A stretch of DNA of 64,000 nt from Pseudomonas sp. (GCF_030698175.1 NZ_JAUYNT010000017.1:124001-188000); one strand, 5' to 3'; numbered from the stretch's first letter, positions 35,877 through 45,252 are shown. A program made the numbers and translations. The notes: generated by a model from the letters alone, not told the origin.

Positions 35877-37052
35877 TTAGATCAGCTCGATGGCCACCGC
35901 AGTCGCTTCACCGCCGCCGATGCACAGCGCGGCGATGCCGCGTTTGCCGCCGGTGCGTTGCAGGGCGTTGATCAGGGTGATGATGATCCGCGAGCCAGTC
36001 GAGCCAACCGGGTGGCCCTGGGCGCAGGCGCCGCCGAAGATGTTGACTTTGGCGTGGTCCAGGTCGTGCTCACGCATGGCCAGCATGGTGACCATGGCGA
36101 AAGCTTCGTTGATCTCGAACAGGTCGACCTCGGCCTTGTCCCAGCCGATTTTTTTCAGCAGGTTAGTGATAGCGCCGACTGGCGCAATGCAGAACTCGCT
36201 GGGGTCTTGGCTCTGGGTGGCGTGGGCGACTATCTTCGCCAGCGGCTTGAGGCCACGGCGGGCGGCTTCTTCGGCGGTCATCATGATCAGGGCACTGGCG
36301 CCGTCGGAAATCGAGCTGGCGTTGGCGGCGGTGATGCTGCCGTCTTTGCGAAAGGCCGGTTTCAGCGTCGGGATTTTCTCCAGATTGGCGTTCAGGGGTT
36401 GCTCGTCGTCTTTCACCAGCACTTCGCCTTTACGGCTAGTCACGGTGACCGGGACTATTTCGCTGGCCAGCCAGCCACTGTTGATGGCGTTTTGCGCGCG
36501 CTTGAGCGACTCAATCGCGTAAGCATCCATCTCTTCGCGAGTGATGCCGTTGGCGTCTGCGGTTTCCTGGGCAAACGAGCCCATCAGGCGGCCGGTGCGG
36601 GCGTCTTCCAGGCCATCGAGAAACATGTGGTCCTTGATTTCGCCGTGACCCATACGCAGGCCGGTGCGGGCTTTTTCCAGAATGTAGGGGGCGTTGGACA
36701 TGCTTTCCATGCCGCCGGCGACCATCACGCTGTTGCTGCCGGCTTTCAGGGCGTCGTGGGCCAGCATCACGGCTTTCATGCCCGAACCGCAGAGCTTGTT
36801 GACCGTGGTGCAACCGGCTGCGCTGGGTAATCCGGCGTTTAGTGCGGCTTGGCGGGCCGGACCTTGTTTGAGGCCTGCCGGCAGCACGCAACCCATGATA
36901 ACTTCCTCGACATCGCAGGCATCAATGCCGGCGCGCGCCACGGCTTCACGGATGGCGATGGCGCCCAGTTCGACGGCAGGAACGCTGGACAGGCTGCCTT
37001 GGAAGCCACCCATGGGGGTGCGGGCGCCGCTGACGATGACGATATCGGACAT
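35877..37052 (-). CDS. Acetyl-CoA C-acetyltransferase (thiolase)
   Basis: This 391-residue type II thiolase has the nucleophile Cys in NKLCGSGMKAVM (about 88), NEAFA (about 315), GGACAQGHPVGSTGSR with the catalytic His (about 348) and the second Cys in ALCIGGGEATA (about 378). It condenses or cleaves acetoacetyl-CoA and longer 3-ketoacyl-CoAs. I chose ATG 37052 over a TTG one codon earlier. It is divergent from the acyl-CoA ligase across 214 bases, a pairing that suggests fatty- or branched-acid oxidation. Confidence 0.93.
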   Translation of the reverse strand: MSDIVIVSGARTPMGGFQGSLSSVPAVELGAIAIREAVARAGIDACDVEEVIMGCVLPAGLKQGPARQAALNAGLPSAAGCTTVNKLCGSGMKAVMLAHDALKAGSNSVMVAGGMESMSNAPYILEKARTGLRMGHGEIKDHMFLDGLEDARTGRLMGSFAQETADANGITREEMDAYAIESLKRAQNAINSGWLASEIVPVTVTSRKGEVLVKDDEQPLNANLEKIPTLKPAFRKDGSITAANASSISDGASALIMMTAEEAARRGLKPLAKIVAHATQSQDPSEFCIAPVGAITNLLKKIGWDKAEVDLFEINEAFAMVTMLAMREHDLDHAKVNIFGGACAQGHPVGSTGSRIIITLINALQRTGGKRGIAALCIGGGEATAVAIELI

Positions 37053-37266
37053 CAAACTCTACCTTTGTCATGTAATAAGGGGAGGGTGGATAAAACTACT
37101 TTCTGGAGTTTATTCTACCGGGTGACCATAAACGCAAAAAGAGTCACGGATGGTGTTTTTTTGTGTGCCGCGATCAACGGATCGCCGCGAAGATAAAAGC
37201 GCTCTGAGTGCCTTCAATTGCAGCAATAAAAAATTCAACAATAAACCCAGCTTTGAGGTCTCTCCC

Positions 37267-38949
37267 ATGTTGCAGACGCGTGTAATTGCCCCGGCAGCCA
37301 ATGCCCACCAGTCGCCCTTGTTGATTAAAAGCCTGCTGCTGTCTGGCGCCCGTTACGAGCGCACCCGCGAGATCGTCTATCGCGACCAGCTGCGTTTCAG
37401 TTACCCGACCCTGGTTGAGCGCATCGCGCGACTGGCCAATGTGTTGACCGAGGCCGGTGTCCAGGCCGGCGACACCGTGGCGGTGATGGAGTGGGACAGC
37501 CACCGCTACCTGGAGTGCATGTTCGCCGTACCGATGCTCGGTGCGGTGCTGCAGACCGTCAATGTGCGGCTGTCGCCGGAGCAAATTTTGTACACCATGA
37601 ATCACGCCGAAGCCAAGTTCGTGCTGATTAACAGCGACTTCGTGCCGATCTTCAATGCCATAGCCCCGCACCTGCAAACGGTGCAAAAGACCATTTTGCT
37701 CACCGATGGCGAAGCCAAGAGCGCCGAGTTGTTCAATCTGGTCGGTGAATACGAAAACCTGCTGGCCGCCGCCAGCCCGAGCTATACCTTTGCCGACTTC
37801 GACGAAAACTCGGTCGCGACCACCTTCTACACCACCGGCACCACCGGCAACCCCAAGGGCGTGTACTTCACCCATCGTCAGTTGGTGCTGCACACCCTGG
37901 CGCTGGCCACCACCACCGGCTCGCTCGACAGCATTCGGCTGATGGGCACCGATGATGTGTATATGCCGATCACCCCGATGTTCCATGTGCATGCCTGGGG
38001 CATTCCCTACGTAGCGACCATGCTGGGCCTCAAGCAGGTGTACCCGGGCCGCTATGAGCCGGAATTGCTGGTGGAGCTGTTCAAACGCGAGAAGGTCACC
38101 TTCTCCCACTGCGTGCCGACCATTTTGCAAATGGTGATGGGCACCAAGGCCGCGCAAGGACTGAACTTCAACGGCTGGCGGGTGATTATCGGCGGCGCTG
38201 CCCTGACCCGTTCGCTGTACCTGCGGGCCAAGGAATGCGGCATTCAGCTGACCGCCGCCTATGGCATGTCGGAAACCTGCCCGATTGTGTCCTGCGCCTA
38301 CGTCAACGAAGAGCTGCTGGCCGCCAGCGAAGACCAGCAAATCAACTACCGCATCAAAGCCGGTGTGCCAGTGGCCCTGGTGGAAGTGGCGATTATGGAC
38401 AGCGAGGGCAATCACTTGCCGTCCGATGGCCACACTCAGGGCGAGTTGGTACTGCGTTCGCCTTGGCTGACCCAGGGCTACTTCCGCGAGCCGGAAAAAA
38501 GCGCCGAGCTGTGGGAAAACGGCTGGATGCACACCGGCGACGTGGCGACTCTGGATGAGCTGGGTTACATCGACATCCGCGACCGCATCAAGGATGTGAT
38601 CAAGACCGGCGGCGAGTGGATTTCCTCGCTGGAGCTGGAAGACCTGATCAGCCGCCATGCCGCCGTGCGCGAAGTGGCGGTGATCGGCGTGCCCGACCCG
38701 CGCTGGAGTGAAACACCGTTCGCCCTGCTGGTGCTGCACGAGGGCCAGAGTTTGGATGCCAAGGGCTTGCAGGAACATTTGCTGCCCTATGTGGACGAAG
38801 GCCGGATCAACAAATGGGGCATTCCACGGCAGATCGCGGTGGTCAGCGAAATTCCGAAAACCAGCGTCGGTAAGCTGGATAAAAAGCTGATTCGGGTCGA
38901 AGTGGCCAAGTGGCAAGCCGACAACAGCGACTGTTTGTCGAGTGTATAA
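37267..38949 (+). CDS. Fatty-acyl-CoA ligase (AMP-forming)
   Basis: The 560-residue ANL-superfamily enzyme has the P-loop-like TTFYTTGTTGNPKGV (about 195), GGAALTRSLYLRAKECGI, YGMSETCPIV (A5 motif, about 340), HTGDVATLDELGYIDIRDR (A7/A8) and the C-terminal catalytic Lys in KTSVGKLDKKLIR. It activates a carboxylic acid as acyl-AMP and then acyl-CoA in the cytoplasm; the chain length preferred is unknown, though medium/long-chain FadD-like is likely. GAGG lies before ATG 37267. It is a second acyl-CoA synthetase besides the one at 54668. A terminator follows. Confidence 0.9.
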   Translation: MLQTRVIAPAANAHQSPLLIKSLLLSGARYERTREIVYRDQLRFSYPTLVERIARLANVLTEAGVQAGDTVAVMEWDSHRYLECMFAVPMLGAVLQTVNVRLSPEQILYTMNHAEAKFVLINSDFVPIFNAIAPHLQTVQKTILLTDGEAKSAELFNLVGEYENLLAAASPSYTFADFDENSVATTFYTTGTTGNPKGVYFTHRQLVLHTLALATTTGSLDSIRLMGTDDVYMPITPMFHVHAWGIPYVATMLGLKQVYPGRYEPELLVELFKREKVTFSHCVPTILQMVMGTKAAQGLNFNGWRVIIGGAALTRSLYLRAKECGIQLTAAYGMSETCPIVSCAYVNEELLAASEDQQINYRIKAGVPVALVEVAIMDSEGNHLPSDGHTQGELVLRSPWLTQGYFREPEKSAELWENGWMHTGDVATLDELGYIDIRDRIKDVIKTGGEWISSLELEDLISRHAAVREVAVIGVPDPRWSETPFALLVLHEGQSLDAKGLQEHLLPYVDEGRINKWGIPRQIAVVSEIPKTSVGKLDKKLIRVEVAKWQADNSDCLSSV

Positions 38950-39024
38950 GGGCTAACGCCTGGCGCTGTCTAAACCTCCAAGGCTTATGCTGAGGCGCCA
39001 AGACTGCACAGCTGTGCTGTATTG

Positions 39025-39064
39025 AAACGGGCTGTCGGCATCCGCTGGCAGCCCGTTTTTTATT
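39025..39064 (+). terminator. Intrinsic terminator of the acyl-CoA ligase
   Basis: The stem AACGGGCTG / CAGCCCGTT with an imperfect inner part is followed by TTTTTATT. It lies in the 421-base gap before the DUF1302 gene, which otherwise holds only the inverted repeat at 39105-39191. Confidence 0.82.
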
Positions 39065-39104
39065 GGTTGTGTAGTGGTTAGGTGTTGCCGCGCCTAAGCC
39101 CTTT

Positions 39105-39191
39105 GTAGGATGGGTTGAGCTTGCGATACCCATCGAGTATCGACGGCGATCAAGCCCGTGATGGGTATCGCTGCGCTCCACCGCATCCTAC
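39105..39191. repeat. Inverted repeat (GTAGGATGGG family)
   Basis: Outer arms GTAGGATG / CATCCTAC and inner perfect 12-bp arms GCGATACCCATC / GATGGGTATCGC form an extended cruciform of 87 bp. It is non-coding and related in its ends to the repeats at 35708 and 41192. Confidence 0.75.
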
Positions 39192-39370
39192 GACCGGCTT
39201 TCCATCGGATAATGGGCATCAACACATAACGAGCACATGGCCTTGCCATTCGTTGCTTTGCGCCAAGACTTGCCTGCGGCCGGCCGGCACTGGAAACTTG
39301 GCGATTAATGGCTGCCAGCCCTTGGCGGTGCGCGGGCGGATTTGCCCGGCAGTATTTTCCTGAGAATTTC

Positions 39371-41152
39371 ATGTCGTCGTTTTATTCCCCAGCCTTTCGC
39401 ACGCTATGCTCGCGCGCCCTTGCCCGGCTGCTATTGAGTTTGCCCTGCACCCTGGCGGCGCCGGCCTGGGCGGTGCCGTTCAATATTGGCGGGCTGGAGG
39501 CCAACCTCGATTCGCGCTTGGCGCTGGAAGTCGACTGGGCCATGAGTGCGCCGGACCGCGAGCTGATCGGCACGCGTAACGGCGGCACGGCCGCGGCGCA
39601 GACTGGCGACGATGGCCGGCTAAATTTTGCCCGTGGCGATGCCTTCTCCAAACGCTTCGATGGCTGGCATGGCCTGGAGTTACGCCAGGGTGACAGCGGC
39701 CTGTTCGTGCGTGGCCACTATTGGTATGACTTCAGTCTGCTGGAGCAATCCTTGCCGCTCTATGACGTCGATGACCACGGCCGTCAGCCCGGCGCCCAGG
39801 CCTCGGGCGGCGAAATCCTCGAAGCCTATGGCTACCACAACTACCAACTCGACGGCCCACACGGCGACTTAGCCGGCGCCGTGCGCGGCGGTAAACAGCT
39901 GCTGCGCTGGGGCGAGAGCCACTTGCTGGAAAATCCGCTGAACAGCATCAACCCGCTGGATCGCCAAGCCTTGCAGCGGCCGGCGACGCCCATCGAAGAC
40001 GGCGCGTTGCCGGTCAATCTGTTGCACCTGGGCCAGCAACTGACAACCAGTCTTTCAGCCGAACTGTTTTATCAGCTGGACTGGCAAGCCGAGGTGCAGA
40101 GCAATTGCGGCACTTTCTTTGCCGTCAGTGATGTGCAGGCCCAGGGCTGCGACAGCCGGTTGGCGGTTGCCGGTTCCGACTTTGCCCCGCAGGCGGCTGG
40201 TTATCGCTATCTGCCGCGCCTGCCCGATCAAGAGGCCCGCGACAGTGGCCAGTACGGGGTGGCGCTGCACTGGCAGGCGGAGGCGTTAGGCGGCAGCGAG
40301 TTGGGCCTGTATGCCCTGAACTACCATAGCCGTGGGGCGTTTTTCAGCACCCAGGTTGGCCAGCCCGTCGGGCAGGTTGATCCGCTAAGCGGCGCAACCA
40401 GTGCCCAGTACCAAATGGGCTACCCAGAAGATATTCGCCAGTACGGCCTAAGCATTGCCCGTGAGCGCGGCGGCACCCGGCTGTTTGCGCAACTCAGTCA
40501 TAGCCCGAATATGCCGCTGCAACTCAATGGTGCCGACTTAACTCTGGTGGCCCTGGAACCGATGGCCATGGCGGCTAATCCGCTGCTCAGCAGTGGCTAT
40601 GCCAGCGGGGCGGCCGGCAGTCGGCTGCGCGGTTATCAGCGCCGTGCCATGACCCAGTTGCAACTGGGTTTTACCCAGGTGGTCGAGCAGGTGCTGGGCG
40701 CCGAACAGCTCAATCTGCAGGCCGAGGTCGGCGTCGCCCATCTCAACGGTGTGGCGGACAGCCAACTGCGTTTCGGCCGCGATGCGGTGTATGGGGTGGG
40801 GCAGCTGCCGGATAACCGCCAGTGCGCTGGGCTCAACCCCCAGGGCGCTCAGGCCTGTAACGAGCACGGTTTTTACACCGAGCAGTCCTGGGGTTATCGC
40901 GCGCGCGCCAGCCTGGAGTACGCGGATGTGTGGCCGGGCCTTAATCTGTCGCCCAATCTGGCCTTGGCTCAGGATGTGCGTGGTTACGGCCCGCAGTTCA
41001 ATCAGGGCAGCAAGGCGCTTGGCGTCGGTTTGGCGGCCGAGTTTCAGCACAGCTACAACGCCAGCCTGAGTTACAACAGCTTCTTTGGCGGCGCTTATAA
41101 CCCACGCAGCGATCGTGATTTTCTGGCGTTGAGTGTCGGCCTGAGTTTCTAA
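39371..41152 (+). CDS. DUF1302 family outer-membrane protein
   Basis: The 593-residue protein has an N-terminal signal (about 1-34, LLLSLPCTLAAPAWA) and a start of the mature part, VPFNIGGLEANLDSRLALEV, typical of DUF1302. The body has alternating-strand, aromatic-rich segments (WGYRARASLEYADVWPGL, YNSFFGGAYNPRSDRDFLAL) and ends in a C-terminal Phe (SVGLSF), as in beta-barrel proteins. DUF1302 genes often sit beside DUF1329 lipoprotein and RND/BNR genes for lipid-type export, but no such partner is next to this one. Function unknown. Confidence 0.8.
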   Translation: MSSFYSPAFRTLCSRALARLLLSLPCTLAAPAWAVPFNIGGLEANLDSRLALEVDWAMSAPDRELIGTRNGGTAAAQTGDDGRLNFARGDAFSKRFDGWHGLELRQGDSGLFVRGHYWYDFSLLEQSLPLYDVDDHGRQPGAQASGGEILEAYGYHNYQLDGPHGDLAGAVRGGKQLLRWGESHLLENPLNSINPLDRQALQRPATPIEDGALPVNLLHLGQQLTTSLSAELFYQLDWQAEVQSNCGTFFAVSDVQAQGCDSRLAVAGSDFAPQAAGYRYLPRLPDQEARDSGQYGVALHWQAEALGGSELGLYALNYHSRGAFFSTQVGQPVGQVDPLSGATSAQYQMGYPEDIRQYGLSIARERGGTRLFAQLSHSPNMPLQLNGADLTLVALEPMAMAANPLLSSGYASGAAGSRLRGYQRRAMTQLQLGFTQVVEQVLGAEQLNLQAEVGVAHLNGVADSQLRFGRDAVYGVGQLPDNRQCAGLNPQGAQACNEHGFYTEQSWGYRARASLEYADVWPGLNLSPNLALAQDVRGYGPQFNQGSKALGVGLAAEFQHSYNASLSYNSFFGGAYNPRSDRDFLALSVGLSF

Positions 41153-41191
41153 GCTGTGCCCGCACGCTGGTTGAGCTAGCGGCGCTGGGCT

Positions 41192-41264
41192 TTGCGTAGG
41201 GTGGGCTTTAGCCCACCAATATTGCGGCGTTCAGAGGCGGTGGGCTGAAGCCCACCCTACGCAA
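41192..41264. repeat. Perfect 17-bp inverted repeat made of two hairpins
   Basis: TTGCGTAGGGTGGGCTT (41192-41208) is the exact inverse of 41248-41264. Each arm also closes its own 8-bp hairpin (GGTGGGCT / AGCCCACC). It lies between convergent genes and may double as a terminator. Confidence 0.8.
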
Positions 41265-41311
41265 TCGTCCTTCACACGTAACTGGGACAGAGCCAATTTC
41301 TAATCTGCCCG

Positions 41312-42172
41312 CTAGAGCTGTGGCTCCTTGGGCGCCGACAGGTCGAGTTTGCTGGCCGCCGGGGCGGGGCGTTTTAGCGGTTGCGCCTGCTGTTTTTCGA
41401 CGTCGGCCTGAATCATCAGCAACACCGGCAGCAGCTCCGTCAGGCTATTGCGCACCTGGGGGTAGGGGTGCTGGCGGCTGAGGCTGTCGATGCGCGCGAG
41501 CAGTTGTGGGCGCACGTCGCTGGGCAAATGTACGAATAAGCCGGGCAATTGCTTGCCCAGCTCTGCGCCATACAGCACCAAGTCTTCCTGGCTGAATTGT
41601 TTACTCAACTCCAGATAGTCGAGGGCGCTGGCGGTCAGCATGGCGGCGGCGGCCTTGGTCTCCTGCAGGCCCTTGAGGCGCACCGGATTGCTCTGCTCGG
41701 TGGGCGACAGGGTGGTCCAGAACTCGGTGGTGAGGGTGAACAGCACCGCCTGCTGCTGCATCGAGTAGGTCATCAGGCCCAGGGCTTCGGCGCCGTAAGG
41801 CTGCTGTTTGGCGCCAAAATCAAAGTACAGGCGCATCAGCTCCTTGAGCTGGAACAACAACTCGCGGGCCTCGTTCTGCCGCAGCTCTAGAGGTGCATAG
41901 ATATTCAGCTGGGGCTTGAAGTTTTCCACGCTGACCATGCGCAGGTAGATCGGCCCAGTGAACTCGCCGCTGCGCCGTGGCAGGGCGTTGGCCTGGGTTT
42001 TGTCGAGTTTTTGCAGGGCCGCGATCATCTGCTGGTAACTGGCGCTGTCCCAGGGTTTTTGCACGTCGGGAATCTTCTCGCCCAGGTAAAACAACTCGCC
42101 GGCGCGCAGCGGCTGGCAAATAACCAACAAAAGGATGGCCAGCGGCCAGAGCAAGCGGCGTGTTAGCTTCAT
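41312..42172 (-). CDS. Secreted protein of unknown function
   Basis: The 286-residue protein starts at ATG 42172 (a TTG two codons earlier is possible) with a signal peptide MKLTRRLLWPLAILLLVICQ, cleaved near LRAGE. The mature part is mostly helical with a Pro/Ala/Lys-rich tail (KRPAPAASKLDLSAPKEPQ). No family is recognised. It is a single gene between the DUF1302 repeat and the TetR gene, from which it diverges; whether they are functionally linked is unknown. Confidence 0.65.
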   Translation of the reverse strand: MKLTRRLLWPLAILLLVICQPLRAGELFYLGEKIPDVQKPWDSASYQQMIAALQKLDKTQANALPRRSGEFTGPIYLRMVSVENFKPQLNIYAPLELRQNEARELLFQLKELMRLYFDFGAKQQPYGAEALGLMTYSMQQQAVLFTLTTEFWTTLSPTEQSNPVRLKGLQETKAAAAMLTASALDYLELSKQFSQEDLVLYGAELGKQLPGLFVHLPSDVRPQLLARIDSLSRQHPYPQVRNSLTELLPVLLMIQADVEKQQAQPLKRPAPAASKLDLSAPKEPQL

Positions 42173-42250
42173 CGGCAAAGAACAGTCCGGTGGGTGAGGG
42201 CGTGGCCAAGAGTACTCAGCTCAACCGCCGCCGTCACCCGCGCCTTGGTT

Positions 42251-42288
42251 GGGAGTGCGGCTCAATGGCATTAGATGCAGCCGAGAAT
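42251..42288 (+). repeat. Diverged duplicate of the tetR start region
   Basis: Bases 42251-42288 match 42295-42332 at 31 of 38 positions by hand count (offset 44). The copy has its own ATG at 42265 with codons M A L D A A E N against M S L E A T E N of the real gene, then ends at a TAG 18 codons on. It resembles the panE duplication and may be a remnant or an alternative leader peptide. Confidence 0.6.
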
Positions 42289-42308
42289 TTGCTTGGGGGT
42301 GCGGGTCA

Positions 42309-42986
42309 ATGTCATTAGAGGCAACTGAAAATGGCGCGGTGCGCGCGGTGTTTGAAGACCTCGGCGGTTACGGCGCGGTCGCCCGCCAGCAGGGGGCGCA
42401 GGTGGAGGGGCCGCTGCTGGGGCATTTGCAGCGGACCAATATCCAGTTGGCGGCGATCCCGATGTTCGCCAGCAAGGGCCTGGCCGAAACCACGGTGAAT
42501 GACCTGCTGACGGCGGCCAATGTGTCGCGGCGCACCTTCTACAAATACTTCAGCAACAAGATGGAGGTGCTGGCAAGCATCTACCAGATGTCGGTGTCTT
42601 TGCTGTTGGCGCGTTTTGGCGAGATGCAGCCGGTGGCCGACAGCCCGCAGACTTGGCTGCGGGCCATGGTCGCGCTGTTTTTTGACTATCACCTGGCGGT
42701 CGGGCCGATCATCCGGCTGATGCAGGAAGAAGCCCTGCGCGCCGACTCGCCCTTGGCCGCCCATCGCCAGCGCGCCCATCTGGAAATGGTCCGGCTGCTG
42801 ATCGAGCGTCTGGAGGCGGGCCAGTCGCAGCGCCATCCGCTGACTTATCGGGCGCTGATCTGGGCGCTGGAGGCGGCATCCCTTGAGCTGCTCGGCCGCC
42901 AGGCCAAACGCGCCGAGATCGAGCAGGCCAAACAGGTGATGGGCGACTTGCTGATCGCTGCGCTCTGTCCGAGCCTCGTGCCCTGA
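42309..42986 (+). CDS. TetR/AcrR family transcriptional regulator
   Basis: The 225-residue protein has its HTH at about 46-95 (AAIPMFASKGLAETTVNDLL, then AANVSRRTFYKYFSNKMEVL), and a C-terminal ligand-binding helical domain (QTWLRAMVALFFDYHLAVGP). The N-terminus has about 35 extra residues before the usual TetR start. ATG 42309 was chosen as the last ATG before the domain; an earlier one belongs to the duplicated leader. It may control the alpha/beta hydrolase 127 bases downstream or the divergent secreted protein; the target is not known. Confidence 0.85.
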   Translation: MSLEATENGAVRAVFEDLGGYGAVARQQGAQVEGPLLGHLQRTNIQLAAIPMFASKGLAETTVNDLLTAANVSRRTFYKYFSNKMEVLASIYQMSVSLLLARFGEMQPVADSPQTWLRAMVALFFDYHLAVGPIIRLMQEEALRADSPLAAHRQRAHLEMVRLLIERLEAGQSQRHPLTYRALIWALEAASLELLGRQAKRAEIEQAKQVMGDLLIAALCPSLVP

Positions 42987-43113
42987 TTTGTATCCTTAGT
43001 TGGCCTGATATGCCCGGCTCATCGGGCCCCACTGACCATTAGATTGGGCGCCAGGGCGGCGCCTGCGTGCTCTGATAAGCACCCGATAAAAACAATATGT
43101 ATGAGGTGCCCGC

Positions 43114-44055
43114 ATGTCGCTTGCCAATTCCGCCCTGTTGCCGCCGTTGGCGGAAGGCATGGCCCGTTTGGGCTTTGGTTCTTTGTCGCTGGCGGCGTTA
43201 AAGCAGCGTTATGGCCATCCCGATTGCGGCTCACGCTTTATCGAACTGGGCGGTTTTAATCTGCACTACCGCGATGAGGGCGACCGCAATAAACCGGTGC
43301 TGGTGCTGATCCACGGCGTGGTGTCCTCGCTGCACACCTGGGACGCCTGGTTGCCGACCTTTGCCGCTGACTATCGGGTGATTCGTTTCGACGTGCCGGG
43401 CTTTGGCCTCACCGGGCCACCCCGGGACGGCGTCTACTCACCCGAGCGGATGACCGAGGTGCTGGACTTGTTGCTCGATCATCTGGGCGTGAGCAAGGCC
43501 GCGATTGTCGGCAACTCGTTGGGCGGCTATATCGCCTGGAACTACGCCCTGCTCAAACCCGAGCGGGTGACCAAGCTGGTGTTGATCGACCCCGCCGGCT
43601 ACCCGATGGCCAAGGTGCCGTGGATGATCGCTGCGGCGGTGCTGCCCGGTGCAACCCGGTTGATGCCGCTGTGGATGCCACGGGCGCTGATCGCCCAGGG
43701 AATTAAAGAAGTTTATGGCGACGCGAAGCGGATTCAGCCGGGCGTGGTTGACCGTTACTACGACCTCAGCCGGCGGCCGGGCAATCGCCAGGCAATGATG
43801 GAAATCTTCCGGGTGTTGCTGCAGGTCAATCGCGACGAGCTGCACAGCACACCAGCGCGAGTGGCGGCCATTCAAGCGCCGACGCTGTTGCTCTGGGGCG
43901 CCCGCGACCGCTGGATTTCACCGCAGCACGTGCCACTTTGGCAGCGCGATTTACCCTCGATTCAGGTGCAGGTGTATGCCAGCGTCGGGCACGTCCCTAT
44001 GGAAGAAATTCCCGCCCAAAGCGCCGCCGATACTCAGAGGTTTTTGCAGGCTTGA
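43114..44055 (+). CDS. Alpha/beta hydrolase (serine nucleophile)
   Basis: This 313-residue alpha/beta-fold hydrolase has the oxyanion loop LIHGVVSSLHTW (about 70), RFDVPGFGLT, the nucleophile elbow IVGNSLGGYIAWNYA (Ser about 138), an Asp in LLWGARDRW (about 265) and the catalytic His in SVGHVPMEE (about 293). This is the set of esterases/lipases of the MhpC/dienelactone-like group. The substrate is unknown. GAGGTG lies before the ATG. It follows the TetR gene and opens the accessory island. Confidence 0.85.
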   Translation: MSLANSALLPPLAEGMARLGFGSLSLAALKQRYGHPDCGSRFIELGGFNLHYRDEGDRNKPVLVLIHGVVSSLHTWDAWLPTFAADYRVIRFDVPGFGLTGPPRDGVYSPERMTEVLDLLLDHLGVSKAAIVGNSLGGYIAWNYALLKPERVTKLVLIDPAGYPMAKVPWMIAAAVLPGATRLMPLWMPRALIAQGIKEVYGDAKRIQPGVVDRYYDLSRRPGNRQAMMEIFRVLLQVNRDELHSTPARVAAIQAPTLLLWGARDRWISPQHVPLWQRDLPSIQVQVYASVGHVPMEEIPAQSAADTQRFLQA

Positions 44056-44210
44056 AGGTCGATACCGGCAGCTGCCAGAAGCATCTGGCAGTTATAAAAA
44101 AAGCTGTGTCCTAGTTATTTTCTGCAAAGCGCAAGCCCTGTAGTCTCTGGTTTGTGGCCCTGATGAATGTGGGGGAGCCCTGCAGGATTGTCAGCGTACT
44201 CACGCTTGCT

Positions 44211-44297
44211 TCGCGGATAAATCCGTTCCTACACAAGCCCGGCACCTGCAATAATTTAATCGGCTGGCCAACCCTGTAGGAGCGGATTTATCCGCGA
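44211..44297. repeat. REP-type inverted repeat pair (TGTAGGAGCGGATTTATCC)
   Basis: 44211-44233 and 44275-44297 are inverses at 22 of 23 bases, spaced 41 bases. The motif TGTAGGAGCGGATTTATCCG is, from memory, a common Pseudomonas extragenic palindrome. In the 360-base gap 44056-44415 the only other signal is the terminator at its end. Confidence 0.8.
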
Positions 44298-44386
44298 TTG
44301 GCCGGTGCAGGCAGCACAGGTATCAAGGCTAATTTCCTGTCTAGAAAGGTTAGGTCCTGTGCAACATGTATCTGCTTATAGCCACT

Positions 44387-44411
44387 AAAAAGCCCCTCGC
44401 GGGGCTTTTTT
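44387..44411. terminator. Intrinsic terminator
   Basis: A perfect 10-bp stem AAAAAGCCCC / GGGGCTTTTT with a TCGC loop and a further T lies between convergent genes and fits both directions. Confidence 0.93.
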
Positions 44412-44415
44412 AGTT

Positions 44416-45252
44416 TCAGGCGGCGGCGCTGACGGGTGGCTCGAACTCGTCGCGAAATTGCTCGAGCAAGTCGAGGTTGTTGTGTTGCCAAGGGTGGAAG
44501 CCGGCCTTGAAGAAATCCAGGTAGGCGCCGATCAGCGGGCGGAAAATCCCCTGCTTGCCCCAGCTCCATTGCAGGCCATCGCGCCACAGTCGCCAGTTCC
44601 ACAGCAGGCCATCTTCTTTGAGCATGTGCAGCATGCCGCGGCTGGTGTCGAAAATGAAGAAGAAGGTGCCCATCAGCATGGCCCGGCGCAGCAGTTTGCG
44701 ACTGCCGCAGACCTGCTTGTACACATCGAACGCCACCGCCTTGTGCTCGGTTTCTTCCAGGGCATGCCAGCGCCACAGGCGGCTCATCTGCGGGATGGCG
44801 CCGTCCAGGGCCTTGGAGTTTTTCAGCAGGCCATCGGCGAGGATTGCGGTGATGTGCTCCAGCGCCGCGGTGGCGGCCAGCTGGCGCTCTGGCGAGAATT
44901 TCTTCTGGGTGAAGCGAATCCGTGCCTGGGCCCGGCGCTCGATGGTGCCGATGTCGTAACCCAGTTCGCGCAGGCGGTTGCTGTACTCCAGATGCTCGCG
45001 GCTGTGGTGGCCTTCCTGGCCGATAAAACCACGGATCTGCTCCTTGAGTATGGGGTCGCTGATCTGGTCGCGGAACTGGCGCACCGAGTCGATAAAGAAG
45101 CGTTCGCCGTCGGGGAACAGCACCGACATGGCGTCGAACAGATGGCTCTTGAAGGCATCGCCGCCGTGCCAGTGACGCGGCAGGGGGCTGGGCAAATTAA
45201 AGTCCAGATGACGCGGGCGAATCTGCAAACCTGCCGGTGTGGTGCTGGCCAT
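44416..45252 (-). CDS. PF10118-type metal-dependent hydrolase-like (ferritin-like) protein, copy 1
   Basis: The 278-residue protein has iron-type ligand motifs RGFIGQEGHHSREHLEY (about 84), ATAALEHITAILAD (about 128) and WRWHALEETEHKAVAFDVY (about 160), i.e. E/ExxH pairs as in di-iron four-helix proteins. It is annotated in databases as metal-dependent hydrolase (PF10118), with no proven reaction that I know. A C-terminal amphipathic part (GTFFFIFDTSRGMLHMLKED) suggests membrane association. GGGAG lies five bases before ATG 45252. A close paralog is at 62196-63053 in the same orientation. Confidence 0.82.
   Translation of the reverse strand: MASTTPAGLQIRPRHLDFNLPSPLPRHWHGGDAFKSHLFDAMSVLFPDGERFFIDSVRQFRDQISDPILKEQIRGFIGQEGHHSREHLEYSNRLRELGYDIGTIERRAQARIRFTQKKFSPERQLAATAALEHITAILADGLLKNSKALDGAIPQMSRLWRWHALEETEHKAVAFDVYKQVCGSRKLLRRAMLMGTFFFIFDTSRGMLHMLKEDGLLWNWRLWRDGLQWSWGKQGIFRPLIGAYLDFFKAGFHPWQHNNLDLLEQFRDEFEPPVSAAA

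Noticed and set aside
37174..38916. 580-codon open frame antisense to the acyl-CoA ligase
   Set aside because: The plus-strand gene has all ANL motifs; the antisense product is His/Gln/Gly-rich with no known domain.
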